This document shows positions 15,375 to 24,544 of a stretch of 64,000 nt of DNA, one piece after another (position 1 is the first letter of the stretch; each line of letters begins with the position of its first letter). The notes beneath the pieces are model-generated. The model made no database searches. It was given only the letters and a program-made list of their open reading frames with translations, and was not told where the DNA came from. The position numbers and the translations under genes are program-made. The stretch comes from Tidjanibacter sp. (GTDB taxonomy: Bacteria; Bacteroidota; Bacteroidia; Bacteroidales; Rikenellaceae): assembly GCA_017503805.1 (NCBI GenBank), contig JAFVSJ010000005.1:1-64000 (forward strand), read 5' to 3'.

Positions 15375-16616
15375 TTACTTATGGAGTAGATAAAGGCGTA
15401 GCATATTGATTGCAGCGCTTGCGGCGCGCTCGATATTCACGGCCCTAATCTTGCCGTGTTGTACCACTTTCGATATTGTTCCATCCGGGGTTGCTACGGC
15501 CATCCATACCGTACCTACGGGCTTCTCCGGAGTACCTCCTGTGGGGCCTGCTATGCCCGTCGTAGAGATGCCGTAGGTGGTGCCGCACAGTCGCCTTACA
15601 CCCTCGGCCATCTGACGTGCTACCTGCTCGCTGACGGCTCCATAGTTTTCGAGATTCTCGCGACTTACGCCCAATACATTCTCCTTGACGCTATTGTCAT
15701 AGCTCACTACTCCGCCCCAATAATACTCTGAGGCTCCACTCATAGCTGTGAACTTCGCACTGATTGTGCCACCTGTGCAGCTCTCTGCCGCAGCGAGAGT
15801 TTCGCCACGCTCGATGAGCATCTTTGCCACCGCACTCTGTACGGTCTCATCCTCCCAGCCCACAAAGTGGTCTCCAAGAAGCGGAAGAAGTTGGTCGAAC
15901 CACTCATCAATCTCTCTCTCTGCCGTCTCTCGCTCTACGTCGTATGCCGACAAGCGCAGGCGCAACTGTGAGGGAGAAGGTAGGTAGGCGAGGTGAAGAT
16001 GGGTTGGGAGGCTCTCCTCCCATTCGGCGATGTGTGCGGCGAGCATACTCTCGGCCATTCCGAATGTAATAGCTGTCCGATGTACTACGGCCGAAAGGTT
16101 GAAGCGCTCCTTCAGGCGAGGGATAATCTCTTCCACCATCAGCGCCTCCATTTCGAAAGGAACGCCCGGCAGTGAGATGACAACGTGTCCATTGCGCTCA
16201 AACCACATTCCCGGGGCAGTGCCTTTGAGATTAGGGATTACGGTGCAACATTCGGGAACGAGAGCCTGACTCTGGTTGAGTTCGTTGAACTCTATGCCGC
16301 GTGCGGCCATCATCCTCTCAACCCTATGGTAGGTCTCATCGTCGCGTATGAGTTTCGAGCCAAACAACTCCGCCAAAACCTTCTTTGTGATGTCATCTTT
16401 AGTGGGGCCAAGGCCGCCTGTGATGATGGTTACATCGCATAGTTCCAATGAGTTGCCTACGGCATCGAGAATCTCATCCCTGCGGTCGCCAATGGAGAAT
16501 TTGCGCCTGATGGAGATGCCCACTTCGCCGAGGAGAGTGGCGATGCGTGCCGAGTTGGTATCGATGATTTGGCCGATGAGAATCTCATCGCCTATGGTTA
16601 TGATGTCTGCTCTCAT
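15375..16616 (-). CDS. cinA: CinA-family protein: COG1058 domain plus nicotinamide-nucleotide amidohydrolase
   Basis: The two-domain protein has 413 residues, starting from the ATG at 16616. The N-terminal molybdopterin-binding-like (COG1058) domain begins MRADIITIGDEILIGQIIDTNS and contains TGGLGPTKDD. The C-terminal PncC-type domain has TLAAAESCTGGTISAKFT with the catalytic Ser, SYDNSVKENVLGV and STTGIAGPTGGTPEKPVGTVW. The family recycles NMN by deamidation to NaMN and hydrolyses ADP-ribose. The longer upstream frame lacks homology and would run into pyrD. It is 19 bases downstream of the pyrD stop and therefore co-transcribed. Confidence 0.95.
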   Translation of the reverse strand: MRADIITIGDEILIGQIIDTNSARIATLLGEVGISIRRKFSIGDRRDEILDAVGNSLELCDVTIITGGLGPTKDDITKKVLAELFGSKLIRDDETYHRVERMMAARGIEFNELNQSQALVPECCTVIPNLKGTAPGMWFERNGHVVISLPGVPFEMEALMVEEIIPRLKERFNLSAVVHRTAITFGMAESMLAAHIAEWEESLPTHLHLAYLPSPSQLRLRLSAYDVERETAEREIDEWFDQLLPLLGDHFVGWEDETVQSAVAKMLIERGETLAAAESCTGGTISAKFTAMSGASEYYWGGVVSYDNSVKENVLGVSRENLENYGAVSEQVARQMAEGVRRLCGTTYGISTTGIAGPTGGTPEKPVGTVWMAVATPDGTISKVVQHGKIRAVNIERAASAAINMLRLYLLHK

Positions 16617-16635
16617 AAAAGGATATGTGTGTTTG

Positions 16636-17697
16636 CTATTTGTTTTTGGTTTTAGCCGCTTCGGCCAATGCTTTGCAGGTGCGGCCGGGGAATGCAGGGC
16701 CGTGGTATACCATTGCTGAATAGCACTGCACAAGGCTTGCGCCTGCATCCAAAAGTCGTTGTGCGTCGGCTGCCGACATTACACCTCCTACGGCTATCAC
16801 AGGGTAGCTGAAGTCCATCTTGCTGCATACATAGCGCACCATCTCTTCGGTGCGGTCAATCAGCGGCGCGCCGCCCATTGTGCAACCCGCCATACGGCCT
16901 CGTTCGCGTTCGCGTGTGGCACCTTGCCATTGAGTAGAACAGTCGCTCACAACAAGGCCATCGAGAGGGGTGTCTACAAGTATCTTGACCATATCATCTA
17001 CCTGTCGGGTGTCCCAATCGGGAGAGAGTTTGAGCAGTATGGGGCGGTAGTCGTTTTGTCCTCTGCGGAAGTCAAACATCGCTTCGAGAATCTCCTCTAC
17101 GAGAGCCTTGTCCTCGGAAGTGTAATTCTCGGGAGAAGTGACTATGGAAGAGATGTTTACGGTGAAATACTCTACATATTGATAGAGTGGGCGGAACGTT
17201 CGCAAATACTCCTTGGCGGCATTCTCTCTGGCGAAATGGTTGTTGGGCGCGATGTTGGCACCTACTACCACGCGCTTGCCGTGTGCCCTGCGTCGAAGGT
17301 GGTCTATGGCCTTCTCTATGCCACAATTGGGGTGGCCCATACGGTGTAGGAGCGCCTTTTGGCGTGGCAGTCGGAACATTCTCGGGCGGATGCCACCCTG
17401 TTGTTCTTTTGGGGTGATGGTGCCAATCTCCACAAAACCGAAACCGAGTGCGCCAAGCTGTCTGTAGAGTTTGCCATCTCTGTCTATGCCTGCGGCTGCG
17501 CCTATCGGGTTGCGAAATCTGACTCCGAATACCTCTCTTTCGAGAGATGGGTTACGGTAACCGTAGATGTGTGCTAGAAGCCACTCGCCGAGGCGTGTGT
17601 GGCCGAATAGACCGAGTGTTCCGAGCGAAATATTGCGGACACGTTCGGCGGGCAGCAAAAAGAGTAGTGGTCGAACCACGCTGGTGTAGAATGACAT
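16636..17697 (-). CDS. pyrD: Dihydroorotate dehydrogenase (quinone), class 2
   Basis: This membrane-associated FMN enzyme of pyrimidine synthesis oxidises dihydroorotate with quinone. From ATG 17697 the protein is 353 residues and starts MSFYTSVVRPLLFLLPAERVR, the amphipathic membrane-binding helix that marks class 2. FMN and substrate motifs follow: FRNPIGAAAGIDRDGK, GFGFVEIGTITP, VVGANIAPN, VNISS (the catalytic Ser region), LLKLSPD, GLVVSDCST and PVIAVGGVMSAADA. The frame is open 26 codons further upstream, but those codons precede the conserved helix. It leads the pyrD-cinA pair. Confidence 0.95.
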   Translation of the reverse strand: MSFYTSVVRPLLFLLPAERVRNISLGTLGLFGHTRLGEWLLAHIYGYRNPSLEREVFGVRFRNPIGAAAGIDRDGKLYRQLGALGFGFVEIGTITPKEQQGGIRPRMFRLPRQKALLHRMGHPNCGIEKAIDHLRRRAHGKRVVVGANIAPNNHFARENAAKEYLRTFRPLYQYVEYFTVNISSIVTSPENYTSEDKALVEEILEAMFDFRRGQNDYRPILLKLSPDWDTRQVDDMVKILVDTPLDGLVVSDCSTQWQGATRERERGRMAGCTMGGAPLIDRTEEMVRYVCSKMDFSYPVIAVGGVMSAADAQRLLDAGASLVQCYSAMVYHGPAFPGRTCKALAEAAKTKNK

Positions 17698-17870
17698 CTC
17701 TTTGGTGGGACTATGGTTTGTTGTTATGAATAGTCGCGGTGGCCTCTCTTGCAGAGCAGAGTCGCCTTGCATCACGCAAAAGTAATAAACATTCGTGAGA
17801 TTATATCACTGTCGCCACATTTTAGTCCAAAAAATGGGCTGTAGGTGGTCAATCTCCCGATGGATTTTTG

Positions 17871-17878
17871 TATCTTTG
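17871..17878 (+). promoter_or_regulatory. -7 element for pdxB
   Basis: TATCTTTG ends only six bases before the pdxB ATG, so the transcript would be leaderless or nearly so. Confidence 0.5.
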
Positions 17879-17884
17879 CAAATT

Positions 17885-18919
17885 ATGAAGATACTCGTAG
17901 ACCAATTTGTCCCCTATGCCGTGGAGGTTCTCTCCCCATTTGCCGAAACCTTCAGTGTTGACGGCCGAACGCTCACCCCTGCCGATGTGGCCGATGCAGA
18001 TGCGCTCATTGTACGCACCCGCACTCGTTGCAACGCTGCGCTACTCGATGGAGCCGATAAACTCAAGTTTGTGGGTACTGCCACCATCGGTTACGACCAC
18101 ATAGACCAACCCTATCTTGCCTCTCGCGGGGTGAAGTTTACGAGTGCAGCCGGGTGCAACTCGCGTGCTGTATTGCAATGGGTTGCAGCAGTTCTCGCAC
18201 ATCTTTCGGAGGTGCAAGGATGGCATCCCGAGGAGCGTACTCTCGGGGTGGTAGGAGTGGGCCACGTTGGTTCACTTGTGGCCGATTATGCACGCAGTTG
18301 GGGATTTAGGGTGCTTTGCAGCGACCCTCCACGCGAGCGGGCCGAGGGGGTCGGAGAGGCTGACGGTTTTGTGCCCCTCGAGAGGTTGGTGCGCGAGTCA
18401 GATATCGTCACATTCCACACTCCTCTCATCCGAGAAGGAGAGTGGCCCACTTTCCATTTGGCCGGAGAACAACTGCTCTCTTGGATGAAGGATGGAGGAG
18501 TGCTACTCAATGCCTCGCGCGGAGAGGTTGCCGATACGATGGCTCTGTTGCGTCACAAGGAAAGGTTGACATACTGCATTGATGTCTGGGAGGGAGAACC
18601 CGATGCTATCAATCGTGAGTTACTCGAGGTCGCACTCATTGCGACTCCCCACATTGCAGGATATTCCGCACAAGGTAAGGCTAATGCATCGGCGATTGTT
18701 ATAGATGCACTTGCCGAGAGACTCGGCATAGCGGAGTTGCGTGGTTGGTATCCTGACGGTGTGCGCCGCAGCTCTCCGAGGTGCATCAGTTGGAATGAAA
18801 TGAAAGCGATGGTTAATGACTATTGCCATCTGTCTGAGGAGAGTGCGAGGATGAAATCCTACCCCGAAGAGTTTGAGAATAGACGCAATACCTACCCATT
18901 GAGGGAGGAGTTTTTTTAG
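17885..18919 (+). CDS. pdxB: Erythronate-4-phosphate dehydrogenase
   Basis: PdxB oxidises 4-phosphoerythronate in the DXP-independent pyridoxal-phosphate route. The 344-residue protein has the D-2-hydroxyacid dehydrogenase layout: FVGTATIGYDHID, GCNSRAVLQWV, the NAD-binding LGVVGVGHVGSLVADYARSWG, TFHTPL, LLNASRGEVAD (catalytic Arg), DVWEGEP (catalytic Glu) and TPHIAGYSAQGK (catalytic His). GCNS and GYSAQGK are specific to PdxB rather than SerA. The start at 17885 begins MKILVDQFVPYA. Thirty upstream codons in frame lie across the promoter and are excluded. RecQ follows after 15 bases. Confidence 0.94.
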   Translation: MKILVDQFVPYAVEVLSPFAETFSVDGRTLTPADVADADALIVRTRTRCNAALLDGADKLKFVGTATIGYDHIDQPYLASRGVKFTSAAGCNSRAVLQWVAAVLAHLSEVQGWHPEERTLGVVGVGHVGSLVADYARSWGFRVLCSDPPRERAEGVGEADGFVPLERLVRESDIVTFHTPLIREGEWPTFHLAGEQLLSWMKDGGVLLNASRGEVADTMALLRHKERLTYCIDVWEGEPDAINRELLEVALIATPHIAGYSAQGKANASAIVIDALAERLGIAELRGWYPDGVRRSSPRCISWNEMKAMVNDYCHLSEESARMKSYPEEFENRRNTYPLREEFF

Positions 18920-18934
18920 TGAGCTTTAGCATAG

Positions 18935-20860
18935 GTGGAGAAGGAAACCAATATATATGAGGTGCTGAAAAAGTGGTGGGGCTATAGTGAGTTTCGCCCG
19001 GGCCAGCGTGAGGTCATAGAGAGAGTTATGGCCGGAGGCGATACGCTTGCGCTGATGCCAACCGGTGCCGGAAAGTCGCTCCTCTACCAAGTGCCCACGA
19101 TGGCTCGTGAGGGTATCTGCATCGTGGTGACACCTCTGGTGGCTCTTATGAAAGATCAGATAGATAATCTGCGTCGTCGAGGTATAAATGCTGTGGCTAT
19201 CCATAGCGGACTCTCGCCACGCAATATTGATATTGCTCTTGATAACTGCATCTACGGCGATGTGAAATTCCTCTATGTAGCTCCCGAGCGTGTGCGCAAT
19301 GAACTTTTCCGAGTCAGGGTGCAGAAGATGAAGGTGAGCCTCCTCGCCATTGATGAGGCGCATTGCATTTCGCAGTGGGGCTATGACTTCCGACCAACAT
19401 ACCTCGAATTGTGGATTTTGCGCGATTTGCTTCCTGAAGTCCCCATCTTGGCACTTACGGCCTCGGCAACCGATAGAGTTGCTACAGACATAATGAAGCA
19501 CCTCCACTTTGGAGATGGAAAGATTATCAGAAGTAGCTACGCACGCCCCAATGTGTCGTTTGTGGTGCGCCATTGCGATGACAAAAATGAACAACTCTAT
19601 CGTGTATTTTCCAAGATTGACGGTGCTGCCATAGTCTATGTGCGTTCGCGTGAGAGGGCCTCACGGGTCTGCGAATGGCTCACCGAGCAGGGATTCAGTG
19701 CACAATTCTACCACGCAGGCTTGCCCCACGAGGAGCGAGCAATACGCCAAGATGAGTGGCAACGTGGCGAGAAACGAATTATGGTCGCCACAAATGCCTT
19801 CGGTATGGGTATAGATAAGAGCGATGTGCGAGCTGTTGTGCACTACGATATGTGTTCCTCGCTCGAGGCCTATTATCAGGAGGCGGGTCGTGCCGGTCGT
19901 GATGGGAAACGTAGTTTTGCGGTGCTGCTCGTAGATGGTGATGAGAAAGTCTATTCCTCCAAAAGAGTTGAGCTTGATTTCCCGCCGCTCGAAACGATCA
20001 AATGGGTATATGACACCATCTGCGCCTCGATGATGATTCCTTATGGAGAGGGAGCAAGAACTGGACACGAATTCAATCCCTATGAGTTTGCAAGAGCTCA
20101 TAACCTCACGGTCGATATGGTGCGTAACAGCATTAAACTGCTCGCAATGAACGGATATATGACCCTCTCGGAGGAGCGCGAGAATCGTGCCCGATTGATG
20201 TTTTGTGTTTCGAGAGAGGAGCTTTACGACTATCGTATCCGCAACAATATCTCCGAGCGTGTATTATACACGGTTATGCGTCTCTATGAGGGTGTGTTTT
20301 CGGAGTTTCGCCCGATAGATGTGCAGCAGATTGCAGACTACAGTGGGTGTACAGTGGAGCAGGTAAGGGAGGAACTCAAGTCGCTCTGGCGACAGCACCT
20401 GATACGCTACGTGCCGAGTAGCTACTCACCCATTCTCACCATACTCTGTGACAGAGTGCCGATGAAAGATCTCTATATTGCTCCCGACAGTTATCTCCAT
20501 CGTCGCGAGTCGGCCGAGGAACGTATGGAGGCAATGATGACCTATGCGATGCTCGAGCGTGAGTGTCGAAGCAGCTATATCCAAGATTACTTTGGCGAAC
20601 ACGATGCCGAAGAGTGTGGCGTTTGTGACAATTGCATAGAACGTCGCAAGCGCAAAGGTAATGCAGTGCAACTTGGAGAGCAGGTTACGGCCGAGAAAGT
20701 AATGGCCGCCATTGAGGAAAATGAAGAGGGTATTTCGCCACGTAATCTTGTCCGCAAGTTCTTTGCCTCGACCGAAAATGTGGCCGAAGTGGTGGAAGAA
20801 CTGCTGATGGAAGAGAAAATTTATACGGACAAAAGAGGAAATCTCCGCATAAAGAGATAA
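18935..20860 (+). CDS. recQ: RecQ-family ATP-dependent DNA helicase (short form without HRDC)
   Basis: A 3'-5' superfamily 2 helicase of 641 residues, starting at a GTG codon (no in-frame ATG fits). Motifs: FRPGQREVIERV (motif 0), MPTGAGKS (about 41-48, Walker A), [14 protein letters not shown] (DEAH plus the RecQ aromatic-rich loop), [23 protein letters not shown] and QEAGRAGRDG. The zinc cysteines are one in ERECRS, then CGVCDNC. A winged-helix region follows and the HRDC domain is absent. The last 60 residues form a short winged helix-like segment. Seventeen bases after the stop begins a WRN-like exonuclease, suggesting the two act together in DNA repair. Confidence 0.94.
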   Translation: MEKETNIYEVLKKWWGYSEFRPGQREVIERVMAGGDTLALMPTGAGKSLLYQVPTMAREGICIVVTPLVALMKDQIDNLRRRGINAVAIHSGLSPRNIDIALDNCIYGDVKFLYVAPERVRNELFRVRVQKMKVSLLAIDEAHCISQWGYDFRPTYLELWILRDLLPEVPILALTASATDRVATDIMKHLHFGDGKIIRSSYARPNVSFVVRHCDDKNEQLYRVFSKIDGAAIVYVRSRERASRVCEWLTEQGFSAQFYHAGLPHEERAIRQDEWQRGEKRIMVATNAFGMGIDKSDVRAVVHYDMCSSLEAYYQEAGRAGRDGKRSFAVLLVDGDEKVYSSKRVELDFPPLETIKWVYDTICASMMIPYGEGARTGHEFNPYEFARAHNLTVDMVRNSIKLLAMNGYMTLSEERENRARLMFCVSREELYDYRIRNNISERVLYTVMRLYEGVFSEFRPIDVQQIADYSGCTVEQVREELKSLWRQHLIRYVPSSYSPILTILCDRVPMKDLYIAPDSYLHRRESAEERMEAMMTYAMLERECRSSYIQDYFGEHDAEECGVCDNCIERRKRKGNAVQLGEQVTAEKVMAAIEENEEGISPRNLVRKFFASTENVAEVVEELLMEEKIYTDKRGNLRIKR

Positions 20861-20878
20861 TTTTGCAGCCGATTTGGT

Positions 20879-21463
20879 ATGAAAGAGCAATTTCAACATA
20901 GCATTACTCCCGATGAGATAAAGGATCTCCCCGTAGTTGGATTCGAGGGTAGGGTGGTAGTGGTCGATACCGTGGAACTACTCGAGCAGGCTTGTGCGTA
21001 TCTGGCCGAGGAACCCATTATTGGTTTCGACACCGAGACACGCCCCTCATTCAAGGCCGGTGTGAGCTACAATGTGTCGCTCATCCAGCTTTCAACTGCC
21101 GACACTTGCTACCTTATCAGACTCTGTTCAGTCAAGATGGAGCGTTGTCTGATGAAGATACTCGAGAGCAAAAAGACACTCAAAGTAGGTGTCGATGTTC
21201 AGGGCGATATACGCAACCTCAGCAAGATACGCCATTTCCGTGCAGGAGGTTTCGTGGAACTGCAAAAGGAGGTTGAGGCATTCGGTATAGAGGATAAGAG
21301 TTTGCGCAAGATGGCTGCTATCATTCTCGGGGTGGGAGTCTCCAAGGCCCAGCGTTTGAGCAATTGGGAAGCCAAAGAACTCACGGCTGCTCAACTGCGT
21401 TATGCTGCTACGGATGCGTGGATTTGCCTCGAAATGTATAATAGACTTCAAGCATCAAGATAG
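20879..21463 (+). CDS. DEDDy 3'-5' exonuclease domain protein, WRN-exonuclease-like
   Basis: The 194 residues form one exonuclease domain. The catalytic set is complete: Asp51 and Glu53 in GFDTETRPSF, Asp110 in VGVDVQGD, and Tyr175 and Asp179 in RYAATDAW. The DTETRPSF, SLRKMAAIILG and QRLSNWE-x6-LTAAQ segments look closer to the exonuclease half of Werner helicase than to RNase D. The protein has no HRDC domain, unlike RNase D. It lies 17 bases after recQ and directly abuts the rRNA methyltransferase gene, so a DNA-repair role (with RecQ) and an RNA role (with the methyltransferase) are both conceivable; the first is my preference. Confidence 0.9.
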   Translation: MKEQFQHSITPDEIKDLPVVGFEGRVVVVDTVELLEQACAYLAEEPIIGFDTETRPSFKAGVSYNVSLIQLSTADTCYLIRLCSVKMERCLMKILESKKTLKVGVDVQGDIRNLSKIRHFRAGGFVELQKEVEAFGIEDKSLRKMAAIILGVGVSKAQRLSNWEAKELTAAQLRYAATDAWICLEMYNRLQASR

Positions 21464-22657
21464 ATGAAAAACTATAAACAGATTTTTCTCAAAAAAGGCA
21501 AGCAGGAGTCGCTGCTTCGTAATCATCCGTGGGTGTTCTCTGGCGCAATAGCACGTGTGAGTGCCCCCATTGAGGAGGGTGAGATTGTAGATGTATTCAC
21601 TGCCGAAGGCGATTTTATTGCACGAGGCCATTCGCAGGTGGGCTCCATTGCAGTGAGGGTGCTTACTTTTGAGCAGGAGCAGATAGACCAAAAGTGGTGG
21701 AATAGCCGAATCGCTTCTGCACTTGAGGTGCGTCAATCGCTCGGGCTAATTGACAATCCGCAGACCACTTGCTACCGCCTTGTCCACGGCGAGGGTGACA
21801 ACCTACCGGGACTTGTGGTAGATGTATATGGCTCTACGGCTGTTGTGCAGTGCCATAGCGTGGGTATGTATATGTCGCTCGAGAATATTGTTGAGGCACT
21901 CAAGGTAAACTATCGTGAGAAACTGACCGCTATATATAATAAAAGCAGCCAGACTCTCCCCTTTAAGGCTGAAATTGATGATGCCGACGGCTACCTTTGG
22001 GGTGAGGGACAAGGCGAAGAGGTAGTGCTCGAGGGAGGCCATAAGTTTGCAGTCAATTGGGCCAAGGGACAAAAGACCGGCTTTTTTATCGACCAGCGTG
22101 CCAATCGTGAGTTGGTTGGTAGGTATGCCAAAGGGCGCAATCTGCTCAATACTTTCTGCTATACGGGCGGTTTTTCCATCTACGGTCTGGCTGGTGGCGC
22201 AAAGAGTGTGACCAGTGTGGACAGTAGCGGTATCGCCATCGAACTTGTGGACCGTAATGTAGAACTCAACTTCCCCGAGGGTGCACCACATAAGAGTGCT
22301 GCTATGGATACTTTCGACTTCCTGCGTACGGTTGAGGATGGAGAGTATGATATGATAATCCTCGACCCGCCTGCCTTTGCGAAACACCACAAGGTATTGG
22401 GTAATGCCCTTCAGGGCTACAAGCGACTCAATGCGAGGGCGATGGAGAAGATTGCAAAGGGTGGTATATTGTTTACATTCAGCTGTTCGCAGGCTGTGAG
22501 CAAAGAGCAGTTCCGCTTGGCTGTATTCTCGGCAGCTGCTATTGCAGGTCGTAAGGTGAGGATTCTTCACCAACTCACCCAACCTACAGATCATCCGATA
22601 AATATCTATCACCCCGAGGGTGAGTACCTCAAGGGTTTGGTGCTCTACGTAGAGTAG
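21464..22657 (+). CDS. rlmI: Class I SAM-dependent rRNA methyltransferase, RlmI-like (23S m5C)
   Basis: The 397 residues comprise an N-terminal PUA domain (KKGKQESLLRNHPWVFSGAIARV, typical of RlmI) and an EEHEE-like linker. The C-terminal Rossmann methyltransferase has the motifs GQKTGFFIDQRANR, NLLNTFCYTGGFSIYGLAGGA (SAM motif I), VDSSG, DMIILDPPAFAKHH (motif IV) and FTFSCSQAVS. E. coli RlmI methylates C1962 of 23S rRNA, and the same position is inferred here. The start codon follows the exonuclease stop with no gap, so the two genes are translationally coupled. A hairpin terminator follows. Confidence 0.92.
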   Translation: MKNYKQIFLKKGKQESLLRNHPWVFSGAIARVSAPIEEGEIVDVFTAEGDFIARGHSQVGSIAVRVLTFEQEQIDQKWWNSRIASALEVRQSLGLIDNPQTTCYRLVHGEGDNLPGLVVDVYGSTAVVQCHSVGMYMSLENIVEALKVNYREKLTAIYNKSSQTLPFKAEIDDADGYLWGEGQGEEVVLEGGHKFAVNWAKGQKTGFFIDQRANRELVGRYAKGRNLLNTFCYTGGFSIYGLAGGAKSVTSVDSSGIAIELVDRNVELNFPEGAPHKSAAMDTFDFLRTVEDGEYDMIILDPPAFAKHHKVLGNALQGYKRLNARAMEKIAKGGILFTFSCSQAVSKEQFRLAVFSAAAIAGRKVRILHQLTQPTDHPINIYHPEGEYLKGLVLYVE

Positions 22658-22677
22658 GGTATGATGATAAAAAAGTT

Positions 22678-22717
22678 GAGGGTTGCCGATGCAGATACTC
22701 GGCAACCCTCTCTCTTT
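22678..22717 (+). terminator. Terminator of the recQ-exonuclease-rlmI operon
   Basis: GAGGGTTGCCGA (22678-22689) pairs perfectly with TCGGCAACCCTC (22699-22710), then TCTCTTT. It probably also serves the convergent beta-barrel gene. Confidence 0.88.
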
Positions 22718-22743
22718 GTGGTTTGGACTGTGGTAAAGGTGCT

Positions 22744-23304
22744 TTAGAATCGCCAGCCGACCGATACCTGAAGCATACCCGAGTAGATGTCGTCTGCATC
22801 GGGAGTGAGTTGTGTCAGACCGTAGCGATAGCGACCTTCGAGAATGAGTCCGAAGTCGAAATCGTAGGCCAAACCGGCAAGGAGTTGGATGTTGAATTTG
22901 TTGAACATACCCTTGACACTCACCTCTTTGTCGTCGATCTTCGCACCTGTGTGAATGAGATAGTCGAACGAAGCACCCATCTGGAGGTTCAGACCATCCA
23001 TAAGGTAATATTTACCGAGGATGGGCATAGAGATGTAGTTGAGGGTAACGGATGTGTCGGTGTTTTCGCCATCGACTTTGAAACCCTGCATCGAGAAGAG
23101 CAGGTCCGACTCAATAACGAACCAATTGCACGCCACGCTCTCGAAGAAAAGACCGGCCGAAAAACCCGGTTTGAGCTCGGCATTGGCAAAGCCGTTGGCA
23201 GTCGAGAGGGTCATACCTGCTTTGGGACCCCACGCCCAACCTTGGGCCGAAAGTGTACCGAAGGAGAGGGTTGCGGCTGCGAGAAAGAGGATAAACTTTT
23301 TCAT
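22744..23304 (-). CDS. Outer-membrane beta-barrel protein, PorT-like family
   Basis: The 186-residue protein has a cleavable signal (MKKFILFLAAATLSFGTLSAQ). It continues with alternating amphipathic strands such as PKAGMTLSTANGF, KPGFSAGLFFE, FVIESDLLFSMQGFKV, YISMPILGKYYLMDGLNLQMGASFDYLI and ILEGRYRYGLTQL. It ends in an aromatic-Arg-Phe (SVGWRF), the usual C-terminal barrel signal. This is the common 8-strand outer membrane protein family annotated PorT or OMP_b-brl_2 in Bacteroidetes. The actual role (porin, adhesion, T9SS-related or none of these) is not evident. It is monocistronic. Confidence 0.82.
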   Translation of the reverse strand: MKKFILFLAAATLSFGTLSAQGWAWGPKAGMTLSTANGFANAELKPGFSAGLFFESVACNWFVIESDLLFSMQGFKVDGENTDTSVTLNYISMPILGKYYLMDGLNLQMGASFDYLIHTGAKIDDKEVSVKGMFNKFNIQLLAGLAYDFDFGLILEGRYRYGLTQLTPDADDIYSGMLQVSVGWRF

Positions 23305-23501
23305 AACAGTGTTGTTTTTTGTGTTTGTTATTGGTTTTACTTTGTGTTGGCGGAACTTGATGTGTCCGACAACCCTTTGGCCCTACTCTCGCAAAATAAA
23401 TGCCAAAATGGAGGGGCTGGTTACTATGGAACAATGGTGGCTGATTGAATCGGTTGCGATGTGAATTTGGCTACGATTGCACAAAATCCAAATCGATGTG
23501 C

Positions 23502-23509
23502 TATATTTG
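23502..23509 (+). promoter_or_regulatory. -7 element for the YeiH-family gene
   Basis: TATATTTG, 38 bases before the start at 23548. The upstream -33 box is poor. Confidence 0.45.
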
Positions 23510-23547
23510 CAAAAAAATATGTCACCAACTAATATCTTAATGTTGCT

Positions 23548-24501
23548 ATGCAAGAGAACAAGACAATAGAAGAGTTGAAACGTGAACGTATGGTTACGAC
23601 ACTGCGTCGAATGTGCTATTGGCTCTGCGCCATAGGTTCGCTGTGGGTTTCACCCGCAGTGGCTCTCTTTATGGGTATTGCCATAGCGCTGACTATCGGT
23701 GCCCCCTATACCAAGTCCAACAAAAAGGTTTCGAAATATCTGTTGCAGATGGCGGTCGTTGGACTCGGCTTTGGTATGAATCTTCATAGTGCTCTGGCGG
23801 CCGGCAAGGAGGGTATGCTCTTCACGATTGTTTCCGTAGTGGGTGTTATGACTGTGGGTGTACTGCTCGGAAGAGTGCTGAAGGTAAACCCCAAGAATGC
23901 TTACCTTATCTCGTCGGGTACGGCTATCTGTGGCGGTAGTGCAATCGCAGCCGTAGCACCTATTATTGATGCCGACGATAATGACACTTCGCTCGCTCTG
24001 GCTACAATATTTATTCTTAATGCCGTAGCTTTGTTTATTTTTCCCCCTATCGGTGAGGCTCTCGGACTCTCGCAGCAGCAGTTTGGTACTTGGGCTGCCA
24101 TTGCAATTCACGATACAAGTTCGGTGGTAGGGGCTGGTGCCGCCTATGGTGAGGAGGCACTTCAGGTAGCTACTACTATCAAACTCACCCGTGCACTTTG
24201 GATCTTCCCACTTGCGTTGGTGTCGGTGTTGATTTTCCGCTCAAAGGGCAAGAGAGTGGCTATACCTTGGTTTATTCTCTTCTTTATCGTGGCGATGATA
24301 GCCAATACCTATCTTCCAATTCCCGAGCAACTTACGGCAACCATCGTGAAGTTCTCGAAGAAGGCATTGAGTCTTACACTCTTCCTTATCGGTTGCGGCC
24401 TCTCCATTGGAACCATACGCAAGGTGGGCGTGAAACCTCTGCTGTTGGGCGTGATTCTCTGGGTGGTTATCTCGGTGGTTTCACTGCTTGTGGTGCTTTA
24501 A
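23548..24501 (+). CDS. YeiH family putative sulfate exporter / UPF0324 membrane protein
   Basis: The 317-residue polytopic inner-membrane protein has about ten hydrophobic segments. Family markers are the early LWVSPAVALFMGIAIAL segment, KYLLQMAVVGLGFGMNL, the Gly-rich ISSGTAICGGSAIAAVAPII (the most conserved motif) and AIHDTSSVVGAGAAYG. The last helices are KKALSLTLFLIGCGLSIGTIRKVG and LLGVILWVVISVVSLLVV. YeiH proteins are annotated as sulfate exporters, but experimental support is thin. It is an isolated gene with a short N-terminal cytoplasmic tail. Confidence 0.85.
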   Translation: MQENKTIEELKRERMVTTLRRMCYWLCAIGSLWVSPAVALFMGIAIALTIGAPYTKSNKKVSKYLLQMAVVGLGFGMNLHSALAAGKEGMLFTIVSVVGVMTVGVLLGRVLKVNPKNAYLISSGTAICGGSAIAAVAPIIDADDNDTSLALATIFILNAVALFIFPPIGEALGLSQQQFGTWAAIAIHDTSSVVGAGAAYGEEALQVATTIKLTRALWIFPLALVSVLIFRSKGKRVAIPWFILFFIVAMIANTYLPIPEQLTATIVKFSKKALSLTLFLIGCGLSIGTIRKVGVKPLLLGVILWVVISVVSLLVVL

Positions 24502-24544
24502 TCATTTATGATTCTGATGCATTGCCACTCGGTTTAGTAAAATC

